Of a stretch of DNA of 33,223 nt, positions 25,252 to 33,223 are shown piece by piece. Location of the stretch: contig NZ_LIQX01000030.1 of the NCBI RefSeq assembly GCF_001418475.1, positions 209-33,431 on the forward strand, written 5' to 3'. How positions within the stretch are numbered: position 1 is the stretch's first letter; every line of letters begins with the position of its first letter. This stretch comes from Streptomyces ossamyceticus (GTDB lineage: Bacteria > Actinomycetota > Actinomycetes > Streptomycetales > Streptomycetaceae). The position numbers and the translations under genes are program-made. The notes beneath the pieces were generated by a model. The model saw only the letters and a program-made list of their open reading frames with translations. It ran no database searches and was not told where the DNA came from.

Positions 25252-26089
25252 GTACCGCCGCATCCTGCTCGACGGCGCCGCCGTCCAGGTCACCGTCGAC
25301 GGGGACGAACTGCTCGCCGGGGACGGCCGCCGCGTCAAGATCGAGGACGCGCACCACCTGCCGCCGGTCGTGCCGTCGAAGGTGATCGCCGTCCACCTCA
25401 ACCACCGCAGCCGCGTGGACGAGTTCGGGATCGAGCTGCCGGACACCCCCACGTACTTCCACAAGCCGACCTCGGCCCTCAACTCCCACCGGGGCGCGAT
25501 CGTCCGCCCCGAGGGCTGCAAGTGGCTCAACTACGAGGGCGAGGTCGCCATCGTCATCGGGCGGACGGCGCGGAACATCTCCCCCGCCGAGGCCGGCGAG
25601 TACATCGCGGGCTACACCGTCGCCAACGACTACGGCCTGCACGACTTCCGTGACACGGACGCCGGCTCCATGCTCCGGGTGAAGGGCGCCGACACCCTCT
25701 GCCCGCTCGGTCCGGGCCTGGTCACCGACTGGGACTTCCGGGGCAAGAGCCTGCGGACCTACGTCAACGGCGAGGTCGCGCAGGACGGCTCCACCGACGA
25801 GATGCAGTGGGACATGCACTACCTCGTCGCCGACATCGCCCGCACCATCACCCTGTACCCGGGCGACGTACTGCTGTCGGGCACACCGGCCAACTCCCGG
25901 CCCGTGCGGCCGGGCGATGTCGTCGAGGTCGAGGTGGAGGGGCTCGGACGGCTCACCAACCACATCGTCACCGGCCCCACCCCGATCCGCGGCGACGTCG
26001 GCGCACAGCCCACCGAGTCCGAGGAGGTGCTGTCCACGGCGCTGGGCGGCGACTGGGAGTTCCGCGGCATCCGCCCGCCGAAGCGCTGA
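25244..26089 (+). CDS. Fumarylacetoacetate hydrolase-family protein, HpaG-like isomerase/decarboxylase
   Basis: This 281-residue FAH-superfamily enzyme has the metal ligands Glu98 and Glu100 (NYEGEVAIVIG) and Asp129 (YTVANDYGLHDFR). LLSGTPANSRPVRPGDVVEV follows in two adjoining parts as the conserved C-terminal strand. Relatives next to HpaD-type dioxygenases decarboxylate and isomerise the oxidised ring-cleavage acid. Together with the two upstream genes this gives three steps of a meta-cleavage route. A hydratase (HpaH) and an aldolase (HpaI) are not in the window. The ATG at 25244 overlaps the dioxygenase stop by 8 nt. It is the last gene of this operon before a regulator with its own spacer. 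Confidence 0.92.
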   Translation: MPEYRRILLDGAAVQVTVDGDELLAGDGRRVKIEDAHHLPPVVPSKVIAVHLNHRSRVDEFGIELPDTPTYFHKPTSALNSHRGAIVRPEGCKWLNYEGEVAIVIGRTARNISPAEAGEYIAGYTVANDYGLHDFRDTDAGSMLRVKGADTLCPLGPGLVTDWDFRGKSLRTYVNGEVAQDGSTDEMQWDMHYLVADIARTITLYPGDVLLSGTPANSRPVRPGDVVEVEVEGLGRLTNHIVTGPTPIRGDVGAQPTESEEVLSTALGGDWEFRGIRPPKR

Positions 26090-26164
26090 CACCGCCCCGA
26101 GTCCTGCCGCACCGGGCCGCCGCGCCGGGCGCCCGGTGCGGTACGGCGGGCCCCTGGGATCTGT

Positions 26165-26216
26165 CGTCAAACTCCCGCCTGCCCTGCGGCGTCCGGGCGA
26201 CGACGGCAGTTTGACG
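26165..26216 (+). promoter_or_regulatory. Spaced inverted repeat upstream of the TetR gene
   Basis: CGTCAAACT (26165-26173) and AGTTTGACG (26208-26216) are perfect inverted 9-mers, 34 nt apart, 56 nt before the TetR start. Each contains the GTTTG/CAAAC half-site found at the other operators of this cluster, so autoregulation is plausible. Confidence 0.45.
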
Positions 26217-26271
26217 GCAGCCCCTGGGACACCCCGCGGGGGCCCGGAACCGTACAGGTAGGGTCACCGGC

Positions 26272-26910
26272 ATGACCGATTCCGCCGACGCGCCCAAGAG
26301 CCGGAAGCCACGCAAGCGCCTGCACTACGGCGAGGGGCGGGAGGCCCTGCTGAACGCCGCGGTCCGGGTGGTGGCGCGGGGCGGACTGCGCAAGCTCACC
26401 TACCGGGCCGTCGCGGAGGAGGCCGGGGTCACCCACGGCCTCGTCGTCCACCACTTCGGCTCGCGGGACGCGCTGATCGAGGAGGCGCTCGCCCACACCA
26501 TCCGCACGTCGCTGAGCGTCAGCTCGCTCGAACCCGGCACCGGCAAGGTCGCCGACTTCTCGACGGGTCTGTCGGAGATGGTCACGGCGGACCCCGGGCG
26601 GCAGGCGTTCCAGTACGAGCTGCTGCTGGAGTCCCGCCGCCGCCCGGAGCTGCTGCCTCAGTTGAGGGCGCTCTACGACGAGTACTTCGACGCCACCCGA
26701 CGCGAGCTGAGCCGCATGCTGCCGGCCGACGCCGACCAGGCGCTGGTCCGGCTGGTGTTCGCCGCGCTCGACGGTCTGGTGCTGCACCAGCTCGTGCTGG
26801 GCGAGCCGGAGGTCACGGACGCCGCCGTGGAGCGGCTGCGCGGTCTGCTGCGGCTCCTCGACGCCGACGGCGACCCCGGCGACGCCGACGGCGGGGACAC
26901 CGCCGAGTAG
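26272..26910 (+). CDS. TetR-family transcriptional regulator, candidate controller of the P450/meta-cleavage cluster
   Basis: This 212-residue protein begins with a basic tail (KSRKPRKR), followed by the helix-turn-helix (REALLNAAVRVVARGG, LTYRAVAEEAGVTHGLVVHHF). The C-terminal helical domain includes FQYELLLESRRRPELLPQL and ends in an acidic tail rich in Asp and Gly. It is the only regulator in the 17.7-31.0 kb cluster and has its own spacer and a strong terminator behind it. I infer that it represses the divergent ligase-P450 and ferredoxin promoters through TTTG-N4-CAAA sites, and relieves repression on binding an amine or pathway intermediate. This has not been shown. Confidence 0.9.
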   Translation: MTDSADAPKSRKPRKRLHYGEGREALLNAAVRVVARGGLRKLTYRAVAEEAGVTHGLVVHHFGSRDALIEEALAHTIRTSLSVSSLEPGTGKVADFSTGLSEMVTADPGRQAFQYELLLESRRRPELLPQLRALYDEYFDATRRELSRMLPADADQALVRLVFAALDGLVLHQLVLGEPEVTDAAVERLRGLLRLLDADGDPGDADGGDTAE

Positions 26911-26930
26911 CCCCTCCCACCTGCGCTTTC

Positions 26931-26964
26931 CGAGGCCCCGGACACTGTTTCGTCCGGGGCCTCG
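26931..26964 (+). terminator. 13-bp hairpin terminator after the TetR gene
   Basis: CGAGGCCCCGGAC (26931-26943) pairs perfectly with GTCCGGGGCCTCG (26952-26964) over an 8-nt loop, starting 20 nt after the stop. It is followed by TCGTCTTGT, a weak T-containing tail. Confidence 0.8.
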
Positions 26965-27077
26965 TCGTCTTGTCCGCCCGCGATCGGTGGGTGTGCTCAC
27001 GGAGGTGTCCACCCAGTGGAAAATCTTGCTCTCACCCCCTTGCCAAACGGATAGTTCAAGCCCACGATAGGGCAACT

Positions 27078-27093
27078 CGTTTGACCCGAAACG
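27078..27093 (+). promoter_or_regulatory. Degenerate copy of the cluster operator ahead of the APC permease
   Basis: CGTTTGACCCGAAACG has symmetric CGTTT/AAACG arms and a core TTTG-N4-GAAA that differs by one base from TTTG-N4-CAAA. It lies 37 nt before the permease start. A TTGCCA at 27040-27045 and ACGATA at 27064-27069 could be a weak promoter just upstream. Confidence 0.45.
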
Positions 27094-27129
27094 AACCTCC
27101 ATCCCTCCCCGTCCCGACAGGTGATCCGA

Positions 27130-28587
27130 GTGGACAGTCAGACGGCGGTCGCCCCGCACACCTCGCAAGGTAACTCCACGGCCAGCAGGCTCAAGCCCGA
27201 CTCCCTCGGCGTCCTGGGCATCCTCTTCTTCGTCCTCTCCGCCCAGGCCCCACTGACCGGCATCGCCGGTGCCGTGCCCATCGCCGTCGTCATCGGCAAC
27301 GGGGCCGGCGCCCCCGCCGCGTACGTCGCGGCCGGCGTGGTGGTGCTGCTGTTCTCCATCGGCTTCGTCGCCATGGGCCGCCACGTCGTAGACGCCGGCG
27401 CCTTCTACACGTACATCGGCAAGGGCCTCGGCCGGTCGACGGGCTCCGGCAGCGCCGGGGTGGCACTCTTCGCCTACTGCGCGATCCAGGCCGCCATGTA
27501 CGGGCTGTACGGCGCGACCATGAGCGGCCTCGTCGAGCACTACACCGGCCTCGGCGTCGCCTGGTGGGTCTGGGCGCTGGTCACGATGGCGGTCGTGCAG
27601 GTGCTCGGCGCCGCCGGCATCGAGATGGGCGCCAAGGTGCTCGCCGTGTTCGTCCTCGCGGAGTTCAGCATCCTCATCGCCTTCGCCCTGGTGACCTTCT
27701 TCAAGGGCGGCGGCCCCGAAGGGCTCGGCTTCACCGACAGCTTCTCGCCGGACGCGGCCCTCCAGGGCGCCCCGGGTGTGGCGCTGATGTTCGCGGTGGC
27801 GTCGATGTTCGGCTTCGAGGCCACCGCCATCTACGGCGAGGAGGCGCGGGAACCGAAGAGAACCGTCCCCCGGGCCACCTATCTGTCGGTCGCCGTGATC
27901 ACCGTCTTCTTCGCCTTCACATCATGGATGCTGGTCTCCGCGCACGGCGCGTCCAGGGCGACGGCGGACGCGGGCAAGGCACTGGAGAGCGGCGACGCCG
28001 CCTCCTGGGTGTTCGCCCCGATCGCCGACCTGTTCGGCGCGTGGACCGGCGACGTCCTGCCGATCCTGCTGGCCACCTCGCTGTTCGCGGGCATCCTCGC
28101 CTTCCACAACTCCGCCAACCGCTATCTGTTCTCGCTGGGCCGAGAGGGTCTGCTGCCGCACGGTCTGACCAAGCTCAACGGCCGCCACTCCCCCTGGGCC
28201 GCCGGCACCGTCCAGACCGTGATCGCGGTGGCCCTCGTCGTCCCGTTCGCGCTCCTCGGCAAGGACCCGGTACTGACCCTCTTCTCCTGGTTCAGCGGGG
28301 TCGCCGTCCTCGCGCTCATGCTCCTGTACTTCCTGACCTCGGTGTCCGTGGTCGTCTTCTTCCGCCGCTCGCGCGCCGACACCCGGCTCTGGAACACGCT
28401 GATCGCCCCCGTCCTGGGCGCCCTCGGCATCGCCGGCGCGATCTGGCTGATCATCGAGAACTTCACCACGCTCATCGGCGGCGACCCCACCACCGCCCTC
28501 TGGCTCCAGCTGACCGTGCCCGTCGTGCTGGCCCTGGGGCTCGTCGCGGCCCGACTGACCCGACGGAGCCACGCCGCCGCGGGCTGA
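27130..28587 (+). CDS. APC-superfamily amino acid/amine permease
   Basis: This 485-residue integral membrane protein has about 12 hydrophobic segments. The first helix carries SAQAPLTGIAGAVP, and GFEATAIYGEEAREPKRTVP is typical of the APC amino acid-polyamine-organocation superfamily; NSANRYLFSLGREGLLP is another family segment. It would import an amino acid or amine across the cytoplasmic membrane. GTG 27130 is preferred over GTG 27121 because GGTGA lies 5 nt before it. The gene is bounded by an operator-like site upstream and a strong hairpin downstream. In Puu-type clusters a permease of this class brings in the amine that the gamma-glutamyl ligase uses. Confidence 0.93.
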   Translation: MDSQTAVAPHTSQGNSTASRLKPDSLGVLGILFFVLSAQAPLTGIAGAVPIAVVIGNGAGAPAAYVAAGVVVLLFSIGFVAMGRHVVDAGAFYTYIGKGLGRSTGSGSAGVALFAYCAIQAAMYGLYGATMSGLVEHYTGLGVAWWVWALVTMAVVQVLGAAGIEMGAKVLAVFVLAEFSILIAFALVTFFKGGGPEGLGFTDSFSPDAALQGAPGVALMFAVASMFGFEATAIYGEEAREPKRTVPRATYLSVAVITVFFAFTSWMLVSAHGASRATADAGKALESGDAASWVFAPIADLFGAWTGDVLPILLATSLFAGILAFHNSANRYLFSLGREGLLPHGLTKLNGRHSPWAAGTVQTVIAVALVVPFALLGKDPVLTLFSWFSGVAVLALMLLYFLTSVSVVVFFRRSRADTRLWNTLIAPVLGALGIAGAIWLIIENFTTLIGGDPTTALWLQLTVPVVLALGLVAARLTRRSHAAAG

Positions 28588-28620
28588 CCCCGACGGAGCC
28601 ACGCGGCCGCCGACTGACCC
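28561..28620. repeat. 30-bp tandem duplication across the permease 3' end
   Basis: Bases 28561-28590 and 28591-28620 match at 27 of 30 positions (both begin CGACGGAGCCACGC). The first copy contains the last codons and stop of the permease; the second is non-coding and repeats the stop-bearing sequence. It looks like a slippage duplication. Confidence 0.8.
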
Positions 28621-28636
28621 CGACGTCCCGCCCCGC

Positions 28637-28676
28637 GGCCGACGGCGGCACCACTCCCCTGGTGCCGCCGTCGGCC
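28637..28676 (+). terminator. 17-bp perfect hairpin after the permease
   Basis: GGCCGACGGCGGCACCA (28637-28653) pairs with TGGTGCCGCCGTCGGCC (28660-28676) over a CTCCCC loop. It ends 55 nt before the next start codon, so it may end or attenuate transcription into the aldehyde dehydrogenase and hydrolase genes. Confidence 0.8.
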
Positions 28677-28731
28677 CACTCCCGCCACCGATCCGACCTG
28701 CCGCCCACCCGACTCAGGAAGAGGAGAGCCG

Positions 28732-30218
<1,487 letters not shown>

Positions 30219-30222
<4 letters not shown>

Positions 30223-30977
30223 CCCCTTCCTCCACGCGACCGCCGACGCCCACGCGACCCCTGACGCCTCACCGACCCCTGATCGCGATTCCGGCCCGGT
30301 TCGCCGCCACCACGTCCGCGCTCCGGTACGCCGCCGAGGTCAACGCCCGCGCCCTGATCGAGGCGGTGTGGCGGGCCGGCGGAGAGCCGGTGAGCGTGCA
30401 CCCCGCCGACCCGGCCGCAGCCGATGTCGCCGACCGGCTCGCCCGCTTCGACGGCGTCCTGCTGCCCGGTGGCGGTGACCTCGCCCCTCACCGCTACGGG
30501 GCGACCGACACCCACGCCACCGTGTACGACGTGGACGAGACACAGGACGCCTTCGACCTGGCGGTCGCCCGCGAGACGCTCGCCCTGGGGCTGCCGCTGC
30601 TGGCGGTCTGCCGGGGCCTCCAGGTCGTCAACGTCGCCCTCGGAGGCACCCTGGAGCAGGACATGGGCGGCCCGGAGCGCGAGCACCGGCATCTCGTGCA
30701 CCCCGTCACACTGCGACCGGCGTCGGAGGTGGCCCGCGCGACGGGCGCCGAGAAGGTCGACGCGTCCTGCTACCACCACCAGCGTGTCGACCGCCTCGGC
30801 ACGGGCCTGGAGGTGACGGCCACCGCGGTGGACGGCACCGCCGAGGCGCTCGAACTCATCGGTGCGCGCGGCTGGTTCACGGCCGTCCAGTGGCATCCCG
30901 AGGACACCGCCGCCGACGATCCCGCCCAGCAGAACCTCTTCGACGCCCTCGTCCGGGCCGCCCGCAACCGGAGTTGA
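30219..30977 (+). CDS. Gamma-glutamyl-gamma-aminobutyrate hydrolase-family (peptidase C26, PuuD-like)
   Basis: This 252-residue class I glutamine amidotransferase-fold hydrolase has the nucleophile Cys131 in LLAVCRGLQVVN and the His226-x-Glu228 pair in QWHPED. PGGGDLAPHRYG supplies the oxyanion region. It would release glutamate from a gamma-glutamyl product. The GTG start overlaps the preceding aldehyde dehydrogenase stop. The first 20 residues form an unusual Thr/Pro/Arg repeat (TRPPTP, TRPLTP, HRPL), encoded by an 18-nt repeat and likely disordered; the conserved fold begins at about residue 20 (PLIAIPAR). It is the likely closing step for the product begun by the glutamine-synthetase-like ligase 10 kb away. 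Confidence 0.92.
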
Positions 30978-30981
30978 GCGC

Positions 30982-31039
30982 GGGCTCAGGGACTGAGAAC
31001 GAGCTCAGGCGCGGCGAACGGGCTCAGGTGCTGAGAACG
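30982..31039. repeat. 20-bp direct repeat with small hairpins between convergent genes
   Basis: GGGCTCAGGGACTGAGAACG (30982-31001) recurs at 31020-31039 with 18 of 20 bases identical. Each copy contains a CTCAG/CTGAG inverted repeat. The second copy overlaps the final codons and stop of the class II amidotransferase on the minus strand. The region may terminate both converging genes. Confidence 0.7.
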
Positions 31040-31878
31040 GGTTCGGGACTCGGGGTGAAGTGGAGCAGTTCGTCGCCGCCCGGCTGCACCACGCCGTAGC
31101 TGCTCTCCGGAACCTCGTTCCAGGCGCCGGGCAGATCACCCAGGGGCTCGGAGACGACGAGCCGGGTGTCGTCGGAGACCTCGCGCAGGAAGGTCAGGTC
31201 GGGGTGGAGCGACCGGAGCGTCTCCACATCGGTGCTGTAGTAGAGCGAGCGCGAGGCGCCCTGGCTGGAGTAGCGGAAGGCCCACAGCCGCTGCCCCTCC
31301 GTGACGGCCACCGTCATCTGGAGCGGGAACTCCACGCCGTGCTCACGGCCGACCCGCTCCACCAGGCCCGCCATCCGCGCGACGGCGCCCGGCGGGTCCT
31401 CCTCCAGACCGAAGGTGAGCGCCAGGTAGAACATCATCTCGGAGTCCGTCGACCCCTCCATGTCGAGGAACAGCTCCGGGTCGACGACGAGGGCGAGGTC
31501 CCGGCGCATCCGGTGGAACTCGGCGATCGCACCGTTGTGCATCCACATCCAGCGGCCGTGCCGGAACGGATGGCAGTTGGTCTGCTGCACGGCCGTGCCG
31601 GTGGTCGCCCGGATGTGGGCGAAGAACAGCGGGGACTCGACGTGGTCGGCGATCTCCCGCAGGTTCCGGTTGCTCCACGCCGGTCCGATGTCCCGGAAGA
31701 TGGCGGGGGCATGGGTGTGGGGGGACGTGTCGTACCAGCCGACGCCGAATCCGTCGCCGTTGGTCGTCTCCACACCCATTCGCGCGTGCAGGCTCTGGTC
31801 GATCAGCGAGTGCGCGGGCCTGTACAGGATGGTGTCGAGCAGCACAGGCGTTCCCGAGTAGGCAAGCCACCGGCACAT
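31024..31878 (-). CDS. Class II glutamine amidotransferase-family protein (YafJ-like)
   Basis: This 284-residue N-terminal-nucleophile hydrolase has Cys2, exposed after Met removal, in MCRWLAYSG. NGDGFGVGWY, FFAHIRATTGTAVQQTNCHPF and WMHNGAIAEF form the glutamine-binding and oxyanion loops. Such stand-alone class II amidotransferase domains hydrolyse glutamine or gamma-glutamyl compounds; for most, including this one, the physiological substrate is unknown. The ATG at 31878 is required to place Cys at position 2; the upstream ATG at 31893 would bury it. AAGGGAGA lies 4 nt upstream. It is convergent with the C26 hydrolase, so it is probably a separate unit and not part of the amine pathway. 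Confidence 0.9.
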   Translation of the reverse strand: MCRWLAYSGTPVLLDTILYRPAHSLIDQSLHARMGVETTNGDGFGVGWYDTSPHTHAPAIFRDIGPAWSNRNLREIADHVESPLFFAHIRATTGTAVQQTNCHPFRHGRWMWMHNGAIAEFHRMRRDLALVVDPELFLDMEGSTDSEMMFYLALTFGLEEDPPGAVARMAGLVERVGREHGVEFPLQMTVAVTEGQRLWAFRYSSQGASRSLYYSTDVETLRSLHPDLTFLREVSDDTRLVVSEPLGDLPGAWNEVPESSYGVVQPGGDELLHFTPSPEPVLST

Positions 31879-31940
31879 GGGTCTCCCTTTCATGGTGTTC
31901 GGTCGTGCGCGCCGACCGGCGCGTCTGACCCAGTACCCCC

Positions 31941-31982
31941 GCCGGCGGGGCCCCCGCCGGCGGCGCTCTCCTAGGCGCCGCC
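31941..31982 (-). terminator. GC-rich hairpins downstream of the DUF7144 gene
   Basis: GCCGGCGGGG/CCCCGCCGGC (31941-31961) and GGCGGCGC/GCGCCGCC (31959-31982, 8-nt loop) are overlapping alternative hairpins. They sit in the 232-nt spacer 31879-32110, which otherwise shows no gene. They lie downstream of the minus-strand membrane-protein gene and upstream of the amidotransferase. Confidence 0.55.
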
Positions 31983-32110
31983 TCCGGTGGGGCCCTGACC
32001 GGGGTATTTTCCGTCCGGGCCCCCGCCGGACCGCTGTCCGGCGTGACCGGCCGGTCTCCCCGACGCGGAGCCACGGCCGTTCATGCGGTGCCCTTCCCCT
32101 CCCCCTCCCC

Positions 32111-32551
32111 TCACATGTCGCTCGAAGCGAGGGAGTCGTCCTTGCGCACCACGCACAGGGCCCAGATGACGAACCCCGACATCGCGATCATCACGATCGA
32201 CCACGCCGGGTAGTACGGCAGCGAGAGGAAGTTCGCGATGATGATGAGCGAGGCGATGCCCACGCCAGCGACACGTGCCCACGTCGACGTCTGGAACAGC
32301 CCGGCGCTCACGATCAGGGCGACGGCACCCAGGATCAGGTGGATCCAGCCCCAGCTGGTGAGGTCGAACTCGTAGACGTAGTTGCGGGTCGTGAGGAAGA
32401 TGTCGTCCTCGGCGATCGCCGCGATGCCGCGCATCACGTCGAGGACACCGGCGATCAGGAGCATGACGGCGGCGAACGCCGTCAGTCCGACTGCCCATCC
32501 CTGCTTGGCCGAGTGTTCGCGCGTGGGGCGGGTGTGGTGTGTGGTTGCCAT
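32111..32551 (-). CDS. Four-helix membrane protein, DUF7144-like
   Basis: This 146-residue protein has four hydrophobic helices (about residues 19-41, 66-86, 92-111 and 114-135) and the segment NYVYEFDLTSWGWIHLILG, which I associate with the actinobacterial DUF7144 family. A short charged tail (RKDDSLASSDM) faces the cytoplasm if the N-terminus does. Function is unknown. GAGGC lies 8 nt before the ATG. It is 64 nt downstream of the SHOCT-domain gene on the same strand; both encode small membrane proteins and may form an operon. Confidence 0.8.
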   Translation of the reverse strand: MATTHHTRPTREHSAKQGWAVGLTAFAAVMLLIAGVLDVMRGIAAIAEDDIFLTTRNYVYEFDLTSWGWIHLILGAVALIVSAGLFQTSTWARVAGVGIASLIIIANFLSLPYYPAWSIVMIAMSGFVIWALCVVRKDDSLASSDM

Positions 32552-32615
32552 GCTGCTGCCTCGTTTCGTGTCGGCTCCGGGCGCGGTCGGCGACCGGAGG
32601 GGTGGGGGACGTGAG

Positions 32616-33056
32616 TCAGCGTTCCGGGGCGCCGGAGCCGCTCAGCACCAGTTCCTTGGCCCGGCGGAACTCCTCGTCGGTGATGTCACCGCGGGCACGG
32701 ATCTCGGAGAGCCTGGTCAGTTCGTCGACGCTGGTGGTCCGGCCGCCGGAGCCGGCGGCGGTCTCACGGATGTAGCTGTCGAAGGCCTGCTGCTGGGCGC
32801 GGGCCTGCGCCACCTCGCGGCGGCCCATGTTCTTGCCACGGGCGATCACGTAGACGAACACACCGAGGAAGGGCAGGACGATGGCGAACACCAGCCAGCC
32901 TGCCTTGGCCCAGCCGCTCAGCTCGTCGTCGCGGAAGATGTCGACGATGACGCGGAACAGCAGGACGAACCACATGATCCACAGGAAGAACACCAGCATC
33001 GTCCAGAAGGCGCTCAGCAGTGGATAGTCGTACGCCAGATAGGTCGGCCCACTCAT
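32616..33056 (-). CDS. Small membrane protein with C-terminal SHOCT domain
   Basis: This 146-residue protein has two N-terminal hydrophobic helices (about 12-38 and 50-70, FFLWIMWFVLLFRVIVDIF and WLVFAIVLPFLGVFVYVIA) resembling the phospholipase D N-terminal membrane module. A linker follows, then a SHOCT motif near the end (VDELTRLSEIRARGDITDEE in part, then FRRAKELVL). SHOCT domains are short oligomerisation or recruitment modules. No enzyme motif is present. GGAGGAGA lies 3 nt before the ATG. Similar proteins are common in streptomycetes, with unknown roles in envelope stress or membrane organisation. Confidence 0.85.
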   Translation of the reverse strand: MSGPTYLAYDYPLLSAFWTMLVFFLWIMWFVLLFRVIVDIFRDDELSGWAKAGWLVFAIVLPFLGVFVYVIARGKNMGRREVAQARAQQQAFDSYIRETAAGSGGRTTSVDELTRLSEIRARGDITDEEFRRAKELVLSGSGAPER

Positions 33057-33138
33057 GTCTCTCCTCCGTCCTGCCCATGCCCGGCCGTGACGCCCGGCCT
33101 TGCCCTCTCAGCGTGCTCACGGCGAGGACCGCGCGTCC

Positions 33139-33155
33139 TCACCCGAGAAGGGTGA
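33139..33155. other. Small hairpin in the right-end intergenic region
   Basis: TCACCC (33139-33144), a GAGAA loop and GGGTGA (33150-33155) form a short hairpin in the 167 bases after the last gene. No coding region is evident there and the direction of the next gene is unknown. Confidence 0.35.
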
Positions 33156-33223
33156 AACCGCGTCGTCGGCGGCACGGACCGGTGGCCCGTCCTCTCACCC
33201 GTGCCCCGGGGGTCGGCGGCCCG

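Noticed and set aside
17693..26089. A secondary-metabolite biosynthetic cluster built around the P450
   Set aside because: There is no polyketide synthase, peptide synthetase, terpene cyclase or RiPP precursor. The neighbours are permease, ring-cleavage and aldehyde-oxidising enzymes typical of catabolism.
31024..31878. The class II amidotransferase as another enzyme of the gamma-glutamyl pathway
   Set aside because: It is convergent with the cluster, separated by repeat-hairpins, and shares no operator motif, so there is no contextual support.

Overview
The window looks like chromosomal DNA of a Streptomyces or close relative. GC is very high throughout, GTG starts are common, several genes overlap by a few bases, and the furA-katG pair, UdgX-type protein and DUF6215-type protein are actinobacterial in character. 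I see no rRNA, tRNA, CRISPR array, insertion sequence or phage gene. No gene-free stretch exceeds about 300 bases; the longest gaps are 3995-4262, 26911-27129 and 31879-32110.

Region 1 (1-6.2 kb) is housekeeping and stress. A phosphoribosyltransferase and a UdgX-type uracil-DNA-binding protein (cut by the window edge) lie on the minus strand, divergent from a Fur-family regulator and its catalase-peroxidase KatG. Behind two hairpins comes an internally deleted molybdopterin oxidoreductase gene, coupled by a GTGA overlap to a helical protein. A convergent SDR oxidoreductase closes the region.

Region 2 (6.3-15.2 kb) looks like a carbohydrate, polyol or sugar-acid catabolic island. An inositol-dehydrogenase-like enzyme and a TetR regulator diverge from a palindromic spacer. 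An aldehyde dehydrogenase and a class II aldolase-like protein form a minus-strand pair. They diverge from an SMP-30 lactonase, an SDR, a PLP-dependent amino-acid aldolase/deaminase and an MFS transporter. The substrate is unknown.

Region 3 (15.3-17.6 kb) holds a membrane-anchored DUF6215-like protein and a dicarboxylate:cation symporter. A perfect 20-bp palindrome lies just upstream of the symporter.

Region 4 (17.7-31.0 kb) is the most interesting part. A glutamine-synthetase-like ligase and a cytochrome P450 (minus strand) diverge from a [3Fe-4S] ferredoxin, a ferredoxin reductase, an acetoacetate-decarboxylase-fold protein, an HpaE-like aldehyde dehydrogenase, a LigB/HpaD-type extradiol dioxygenase and an HpaG-like fumarylacetoacetate-hydrolase-family protein. 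A TetR regulator, an APC amine/amino-acid permease, a second aldehyde dehydrogenase and a gamma-glutamyl (C26) hydrolase follow. It reads as a hybrid of gamma-glutamylation amine catabolism (Puu-like, without a PuuB oxidase) and aromatic meta-cleavage, with a three-component P450 as the oxidant. Near-identical 14-bp operator candidates sit directly against the -10 elements of both divergent promoters, and a degenerate relative lies ahead of the permease, so one regulon is plausible.

Region 5 (31.0-33.2 kb) carries a class II glutamine amidotransferase and two small membrane proteins (DUF7144-like and SHOCT-domain), all on the minus strand.
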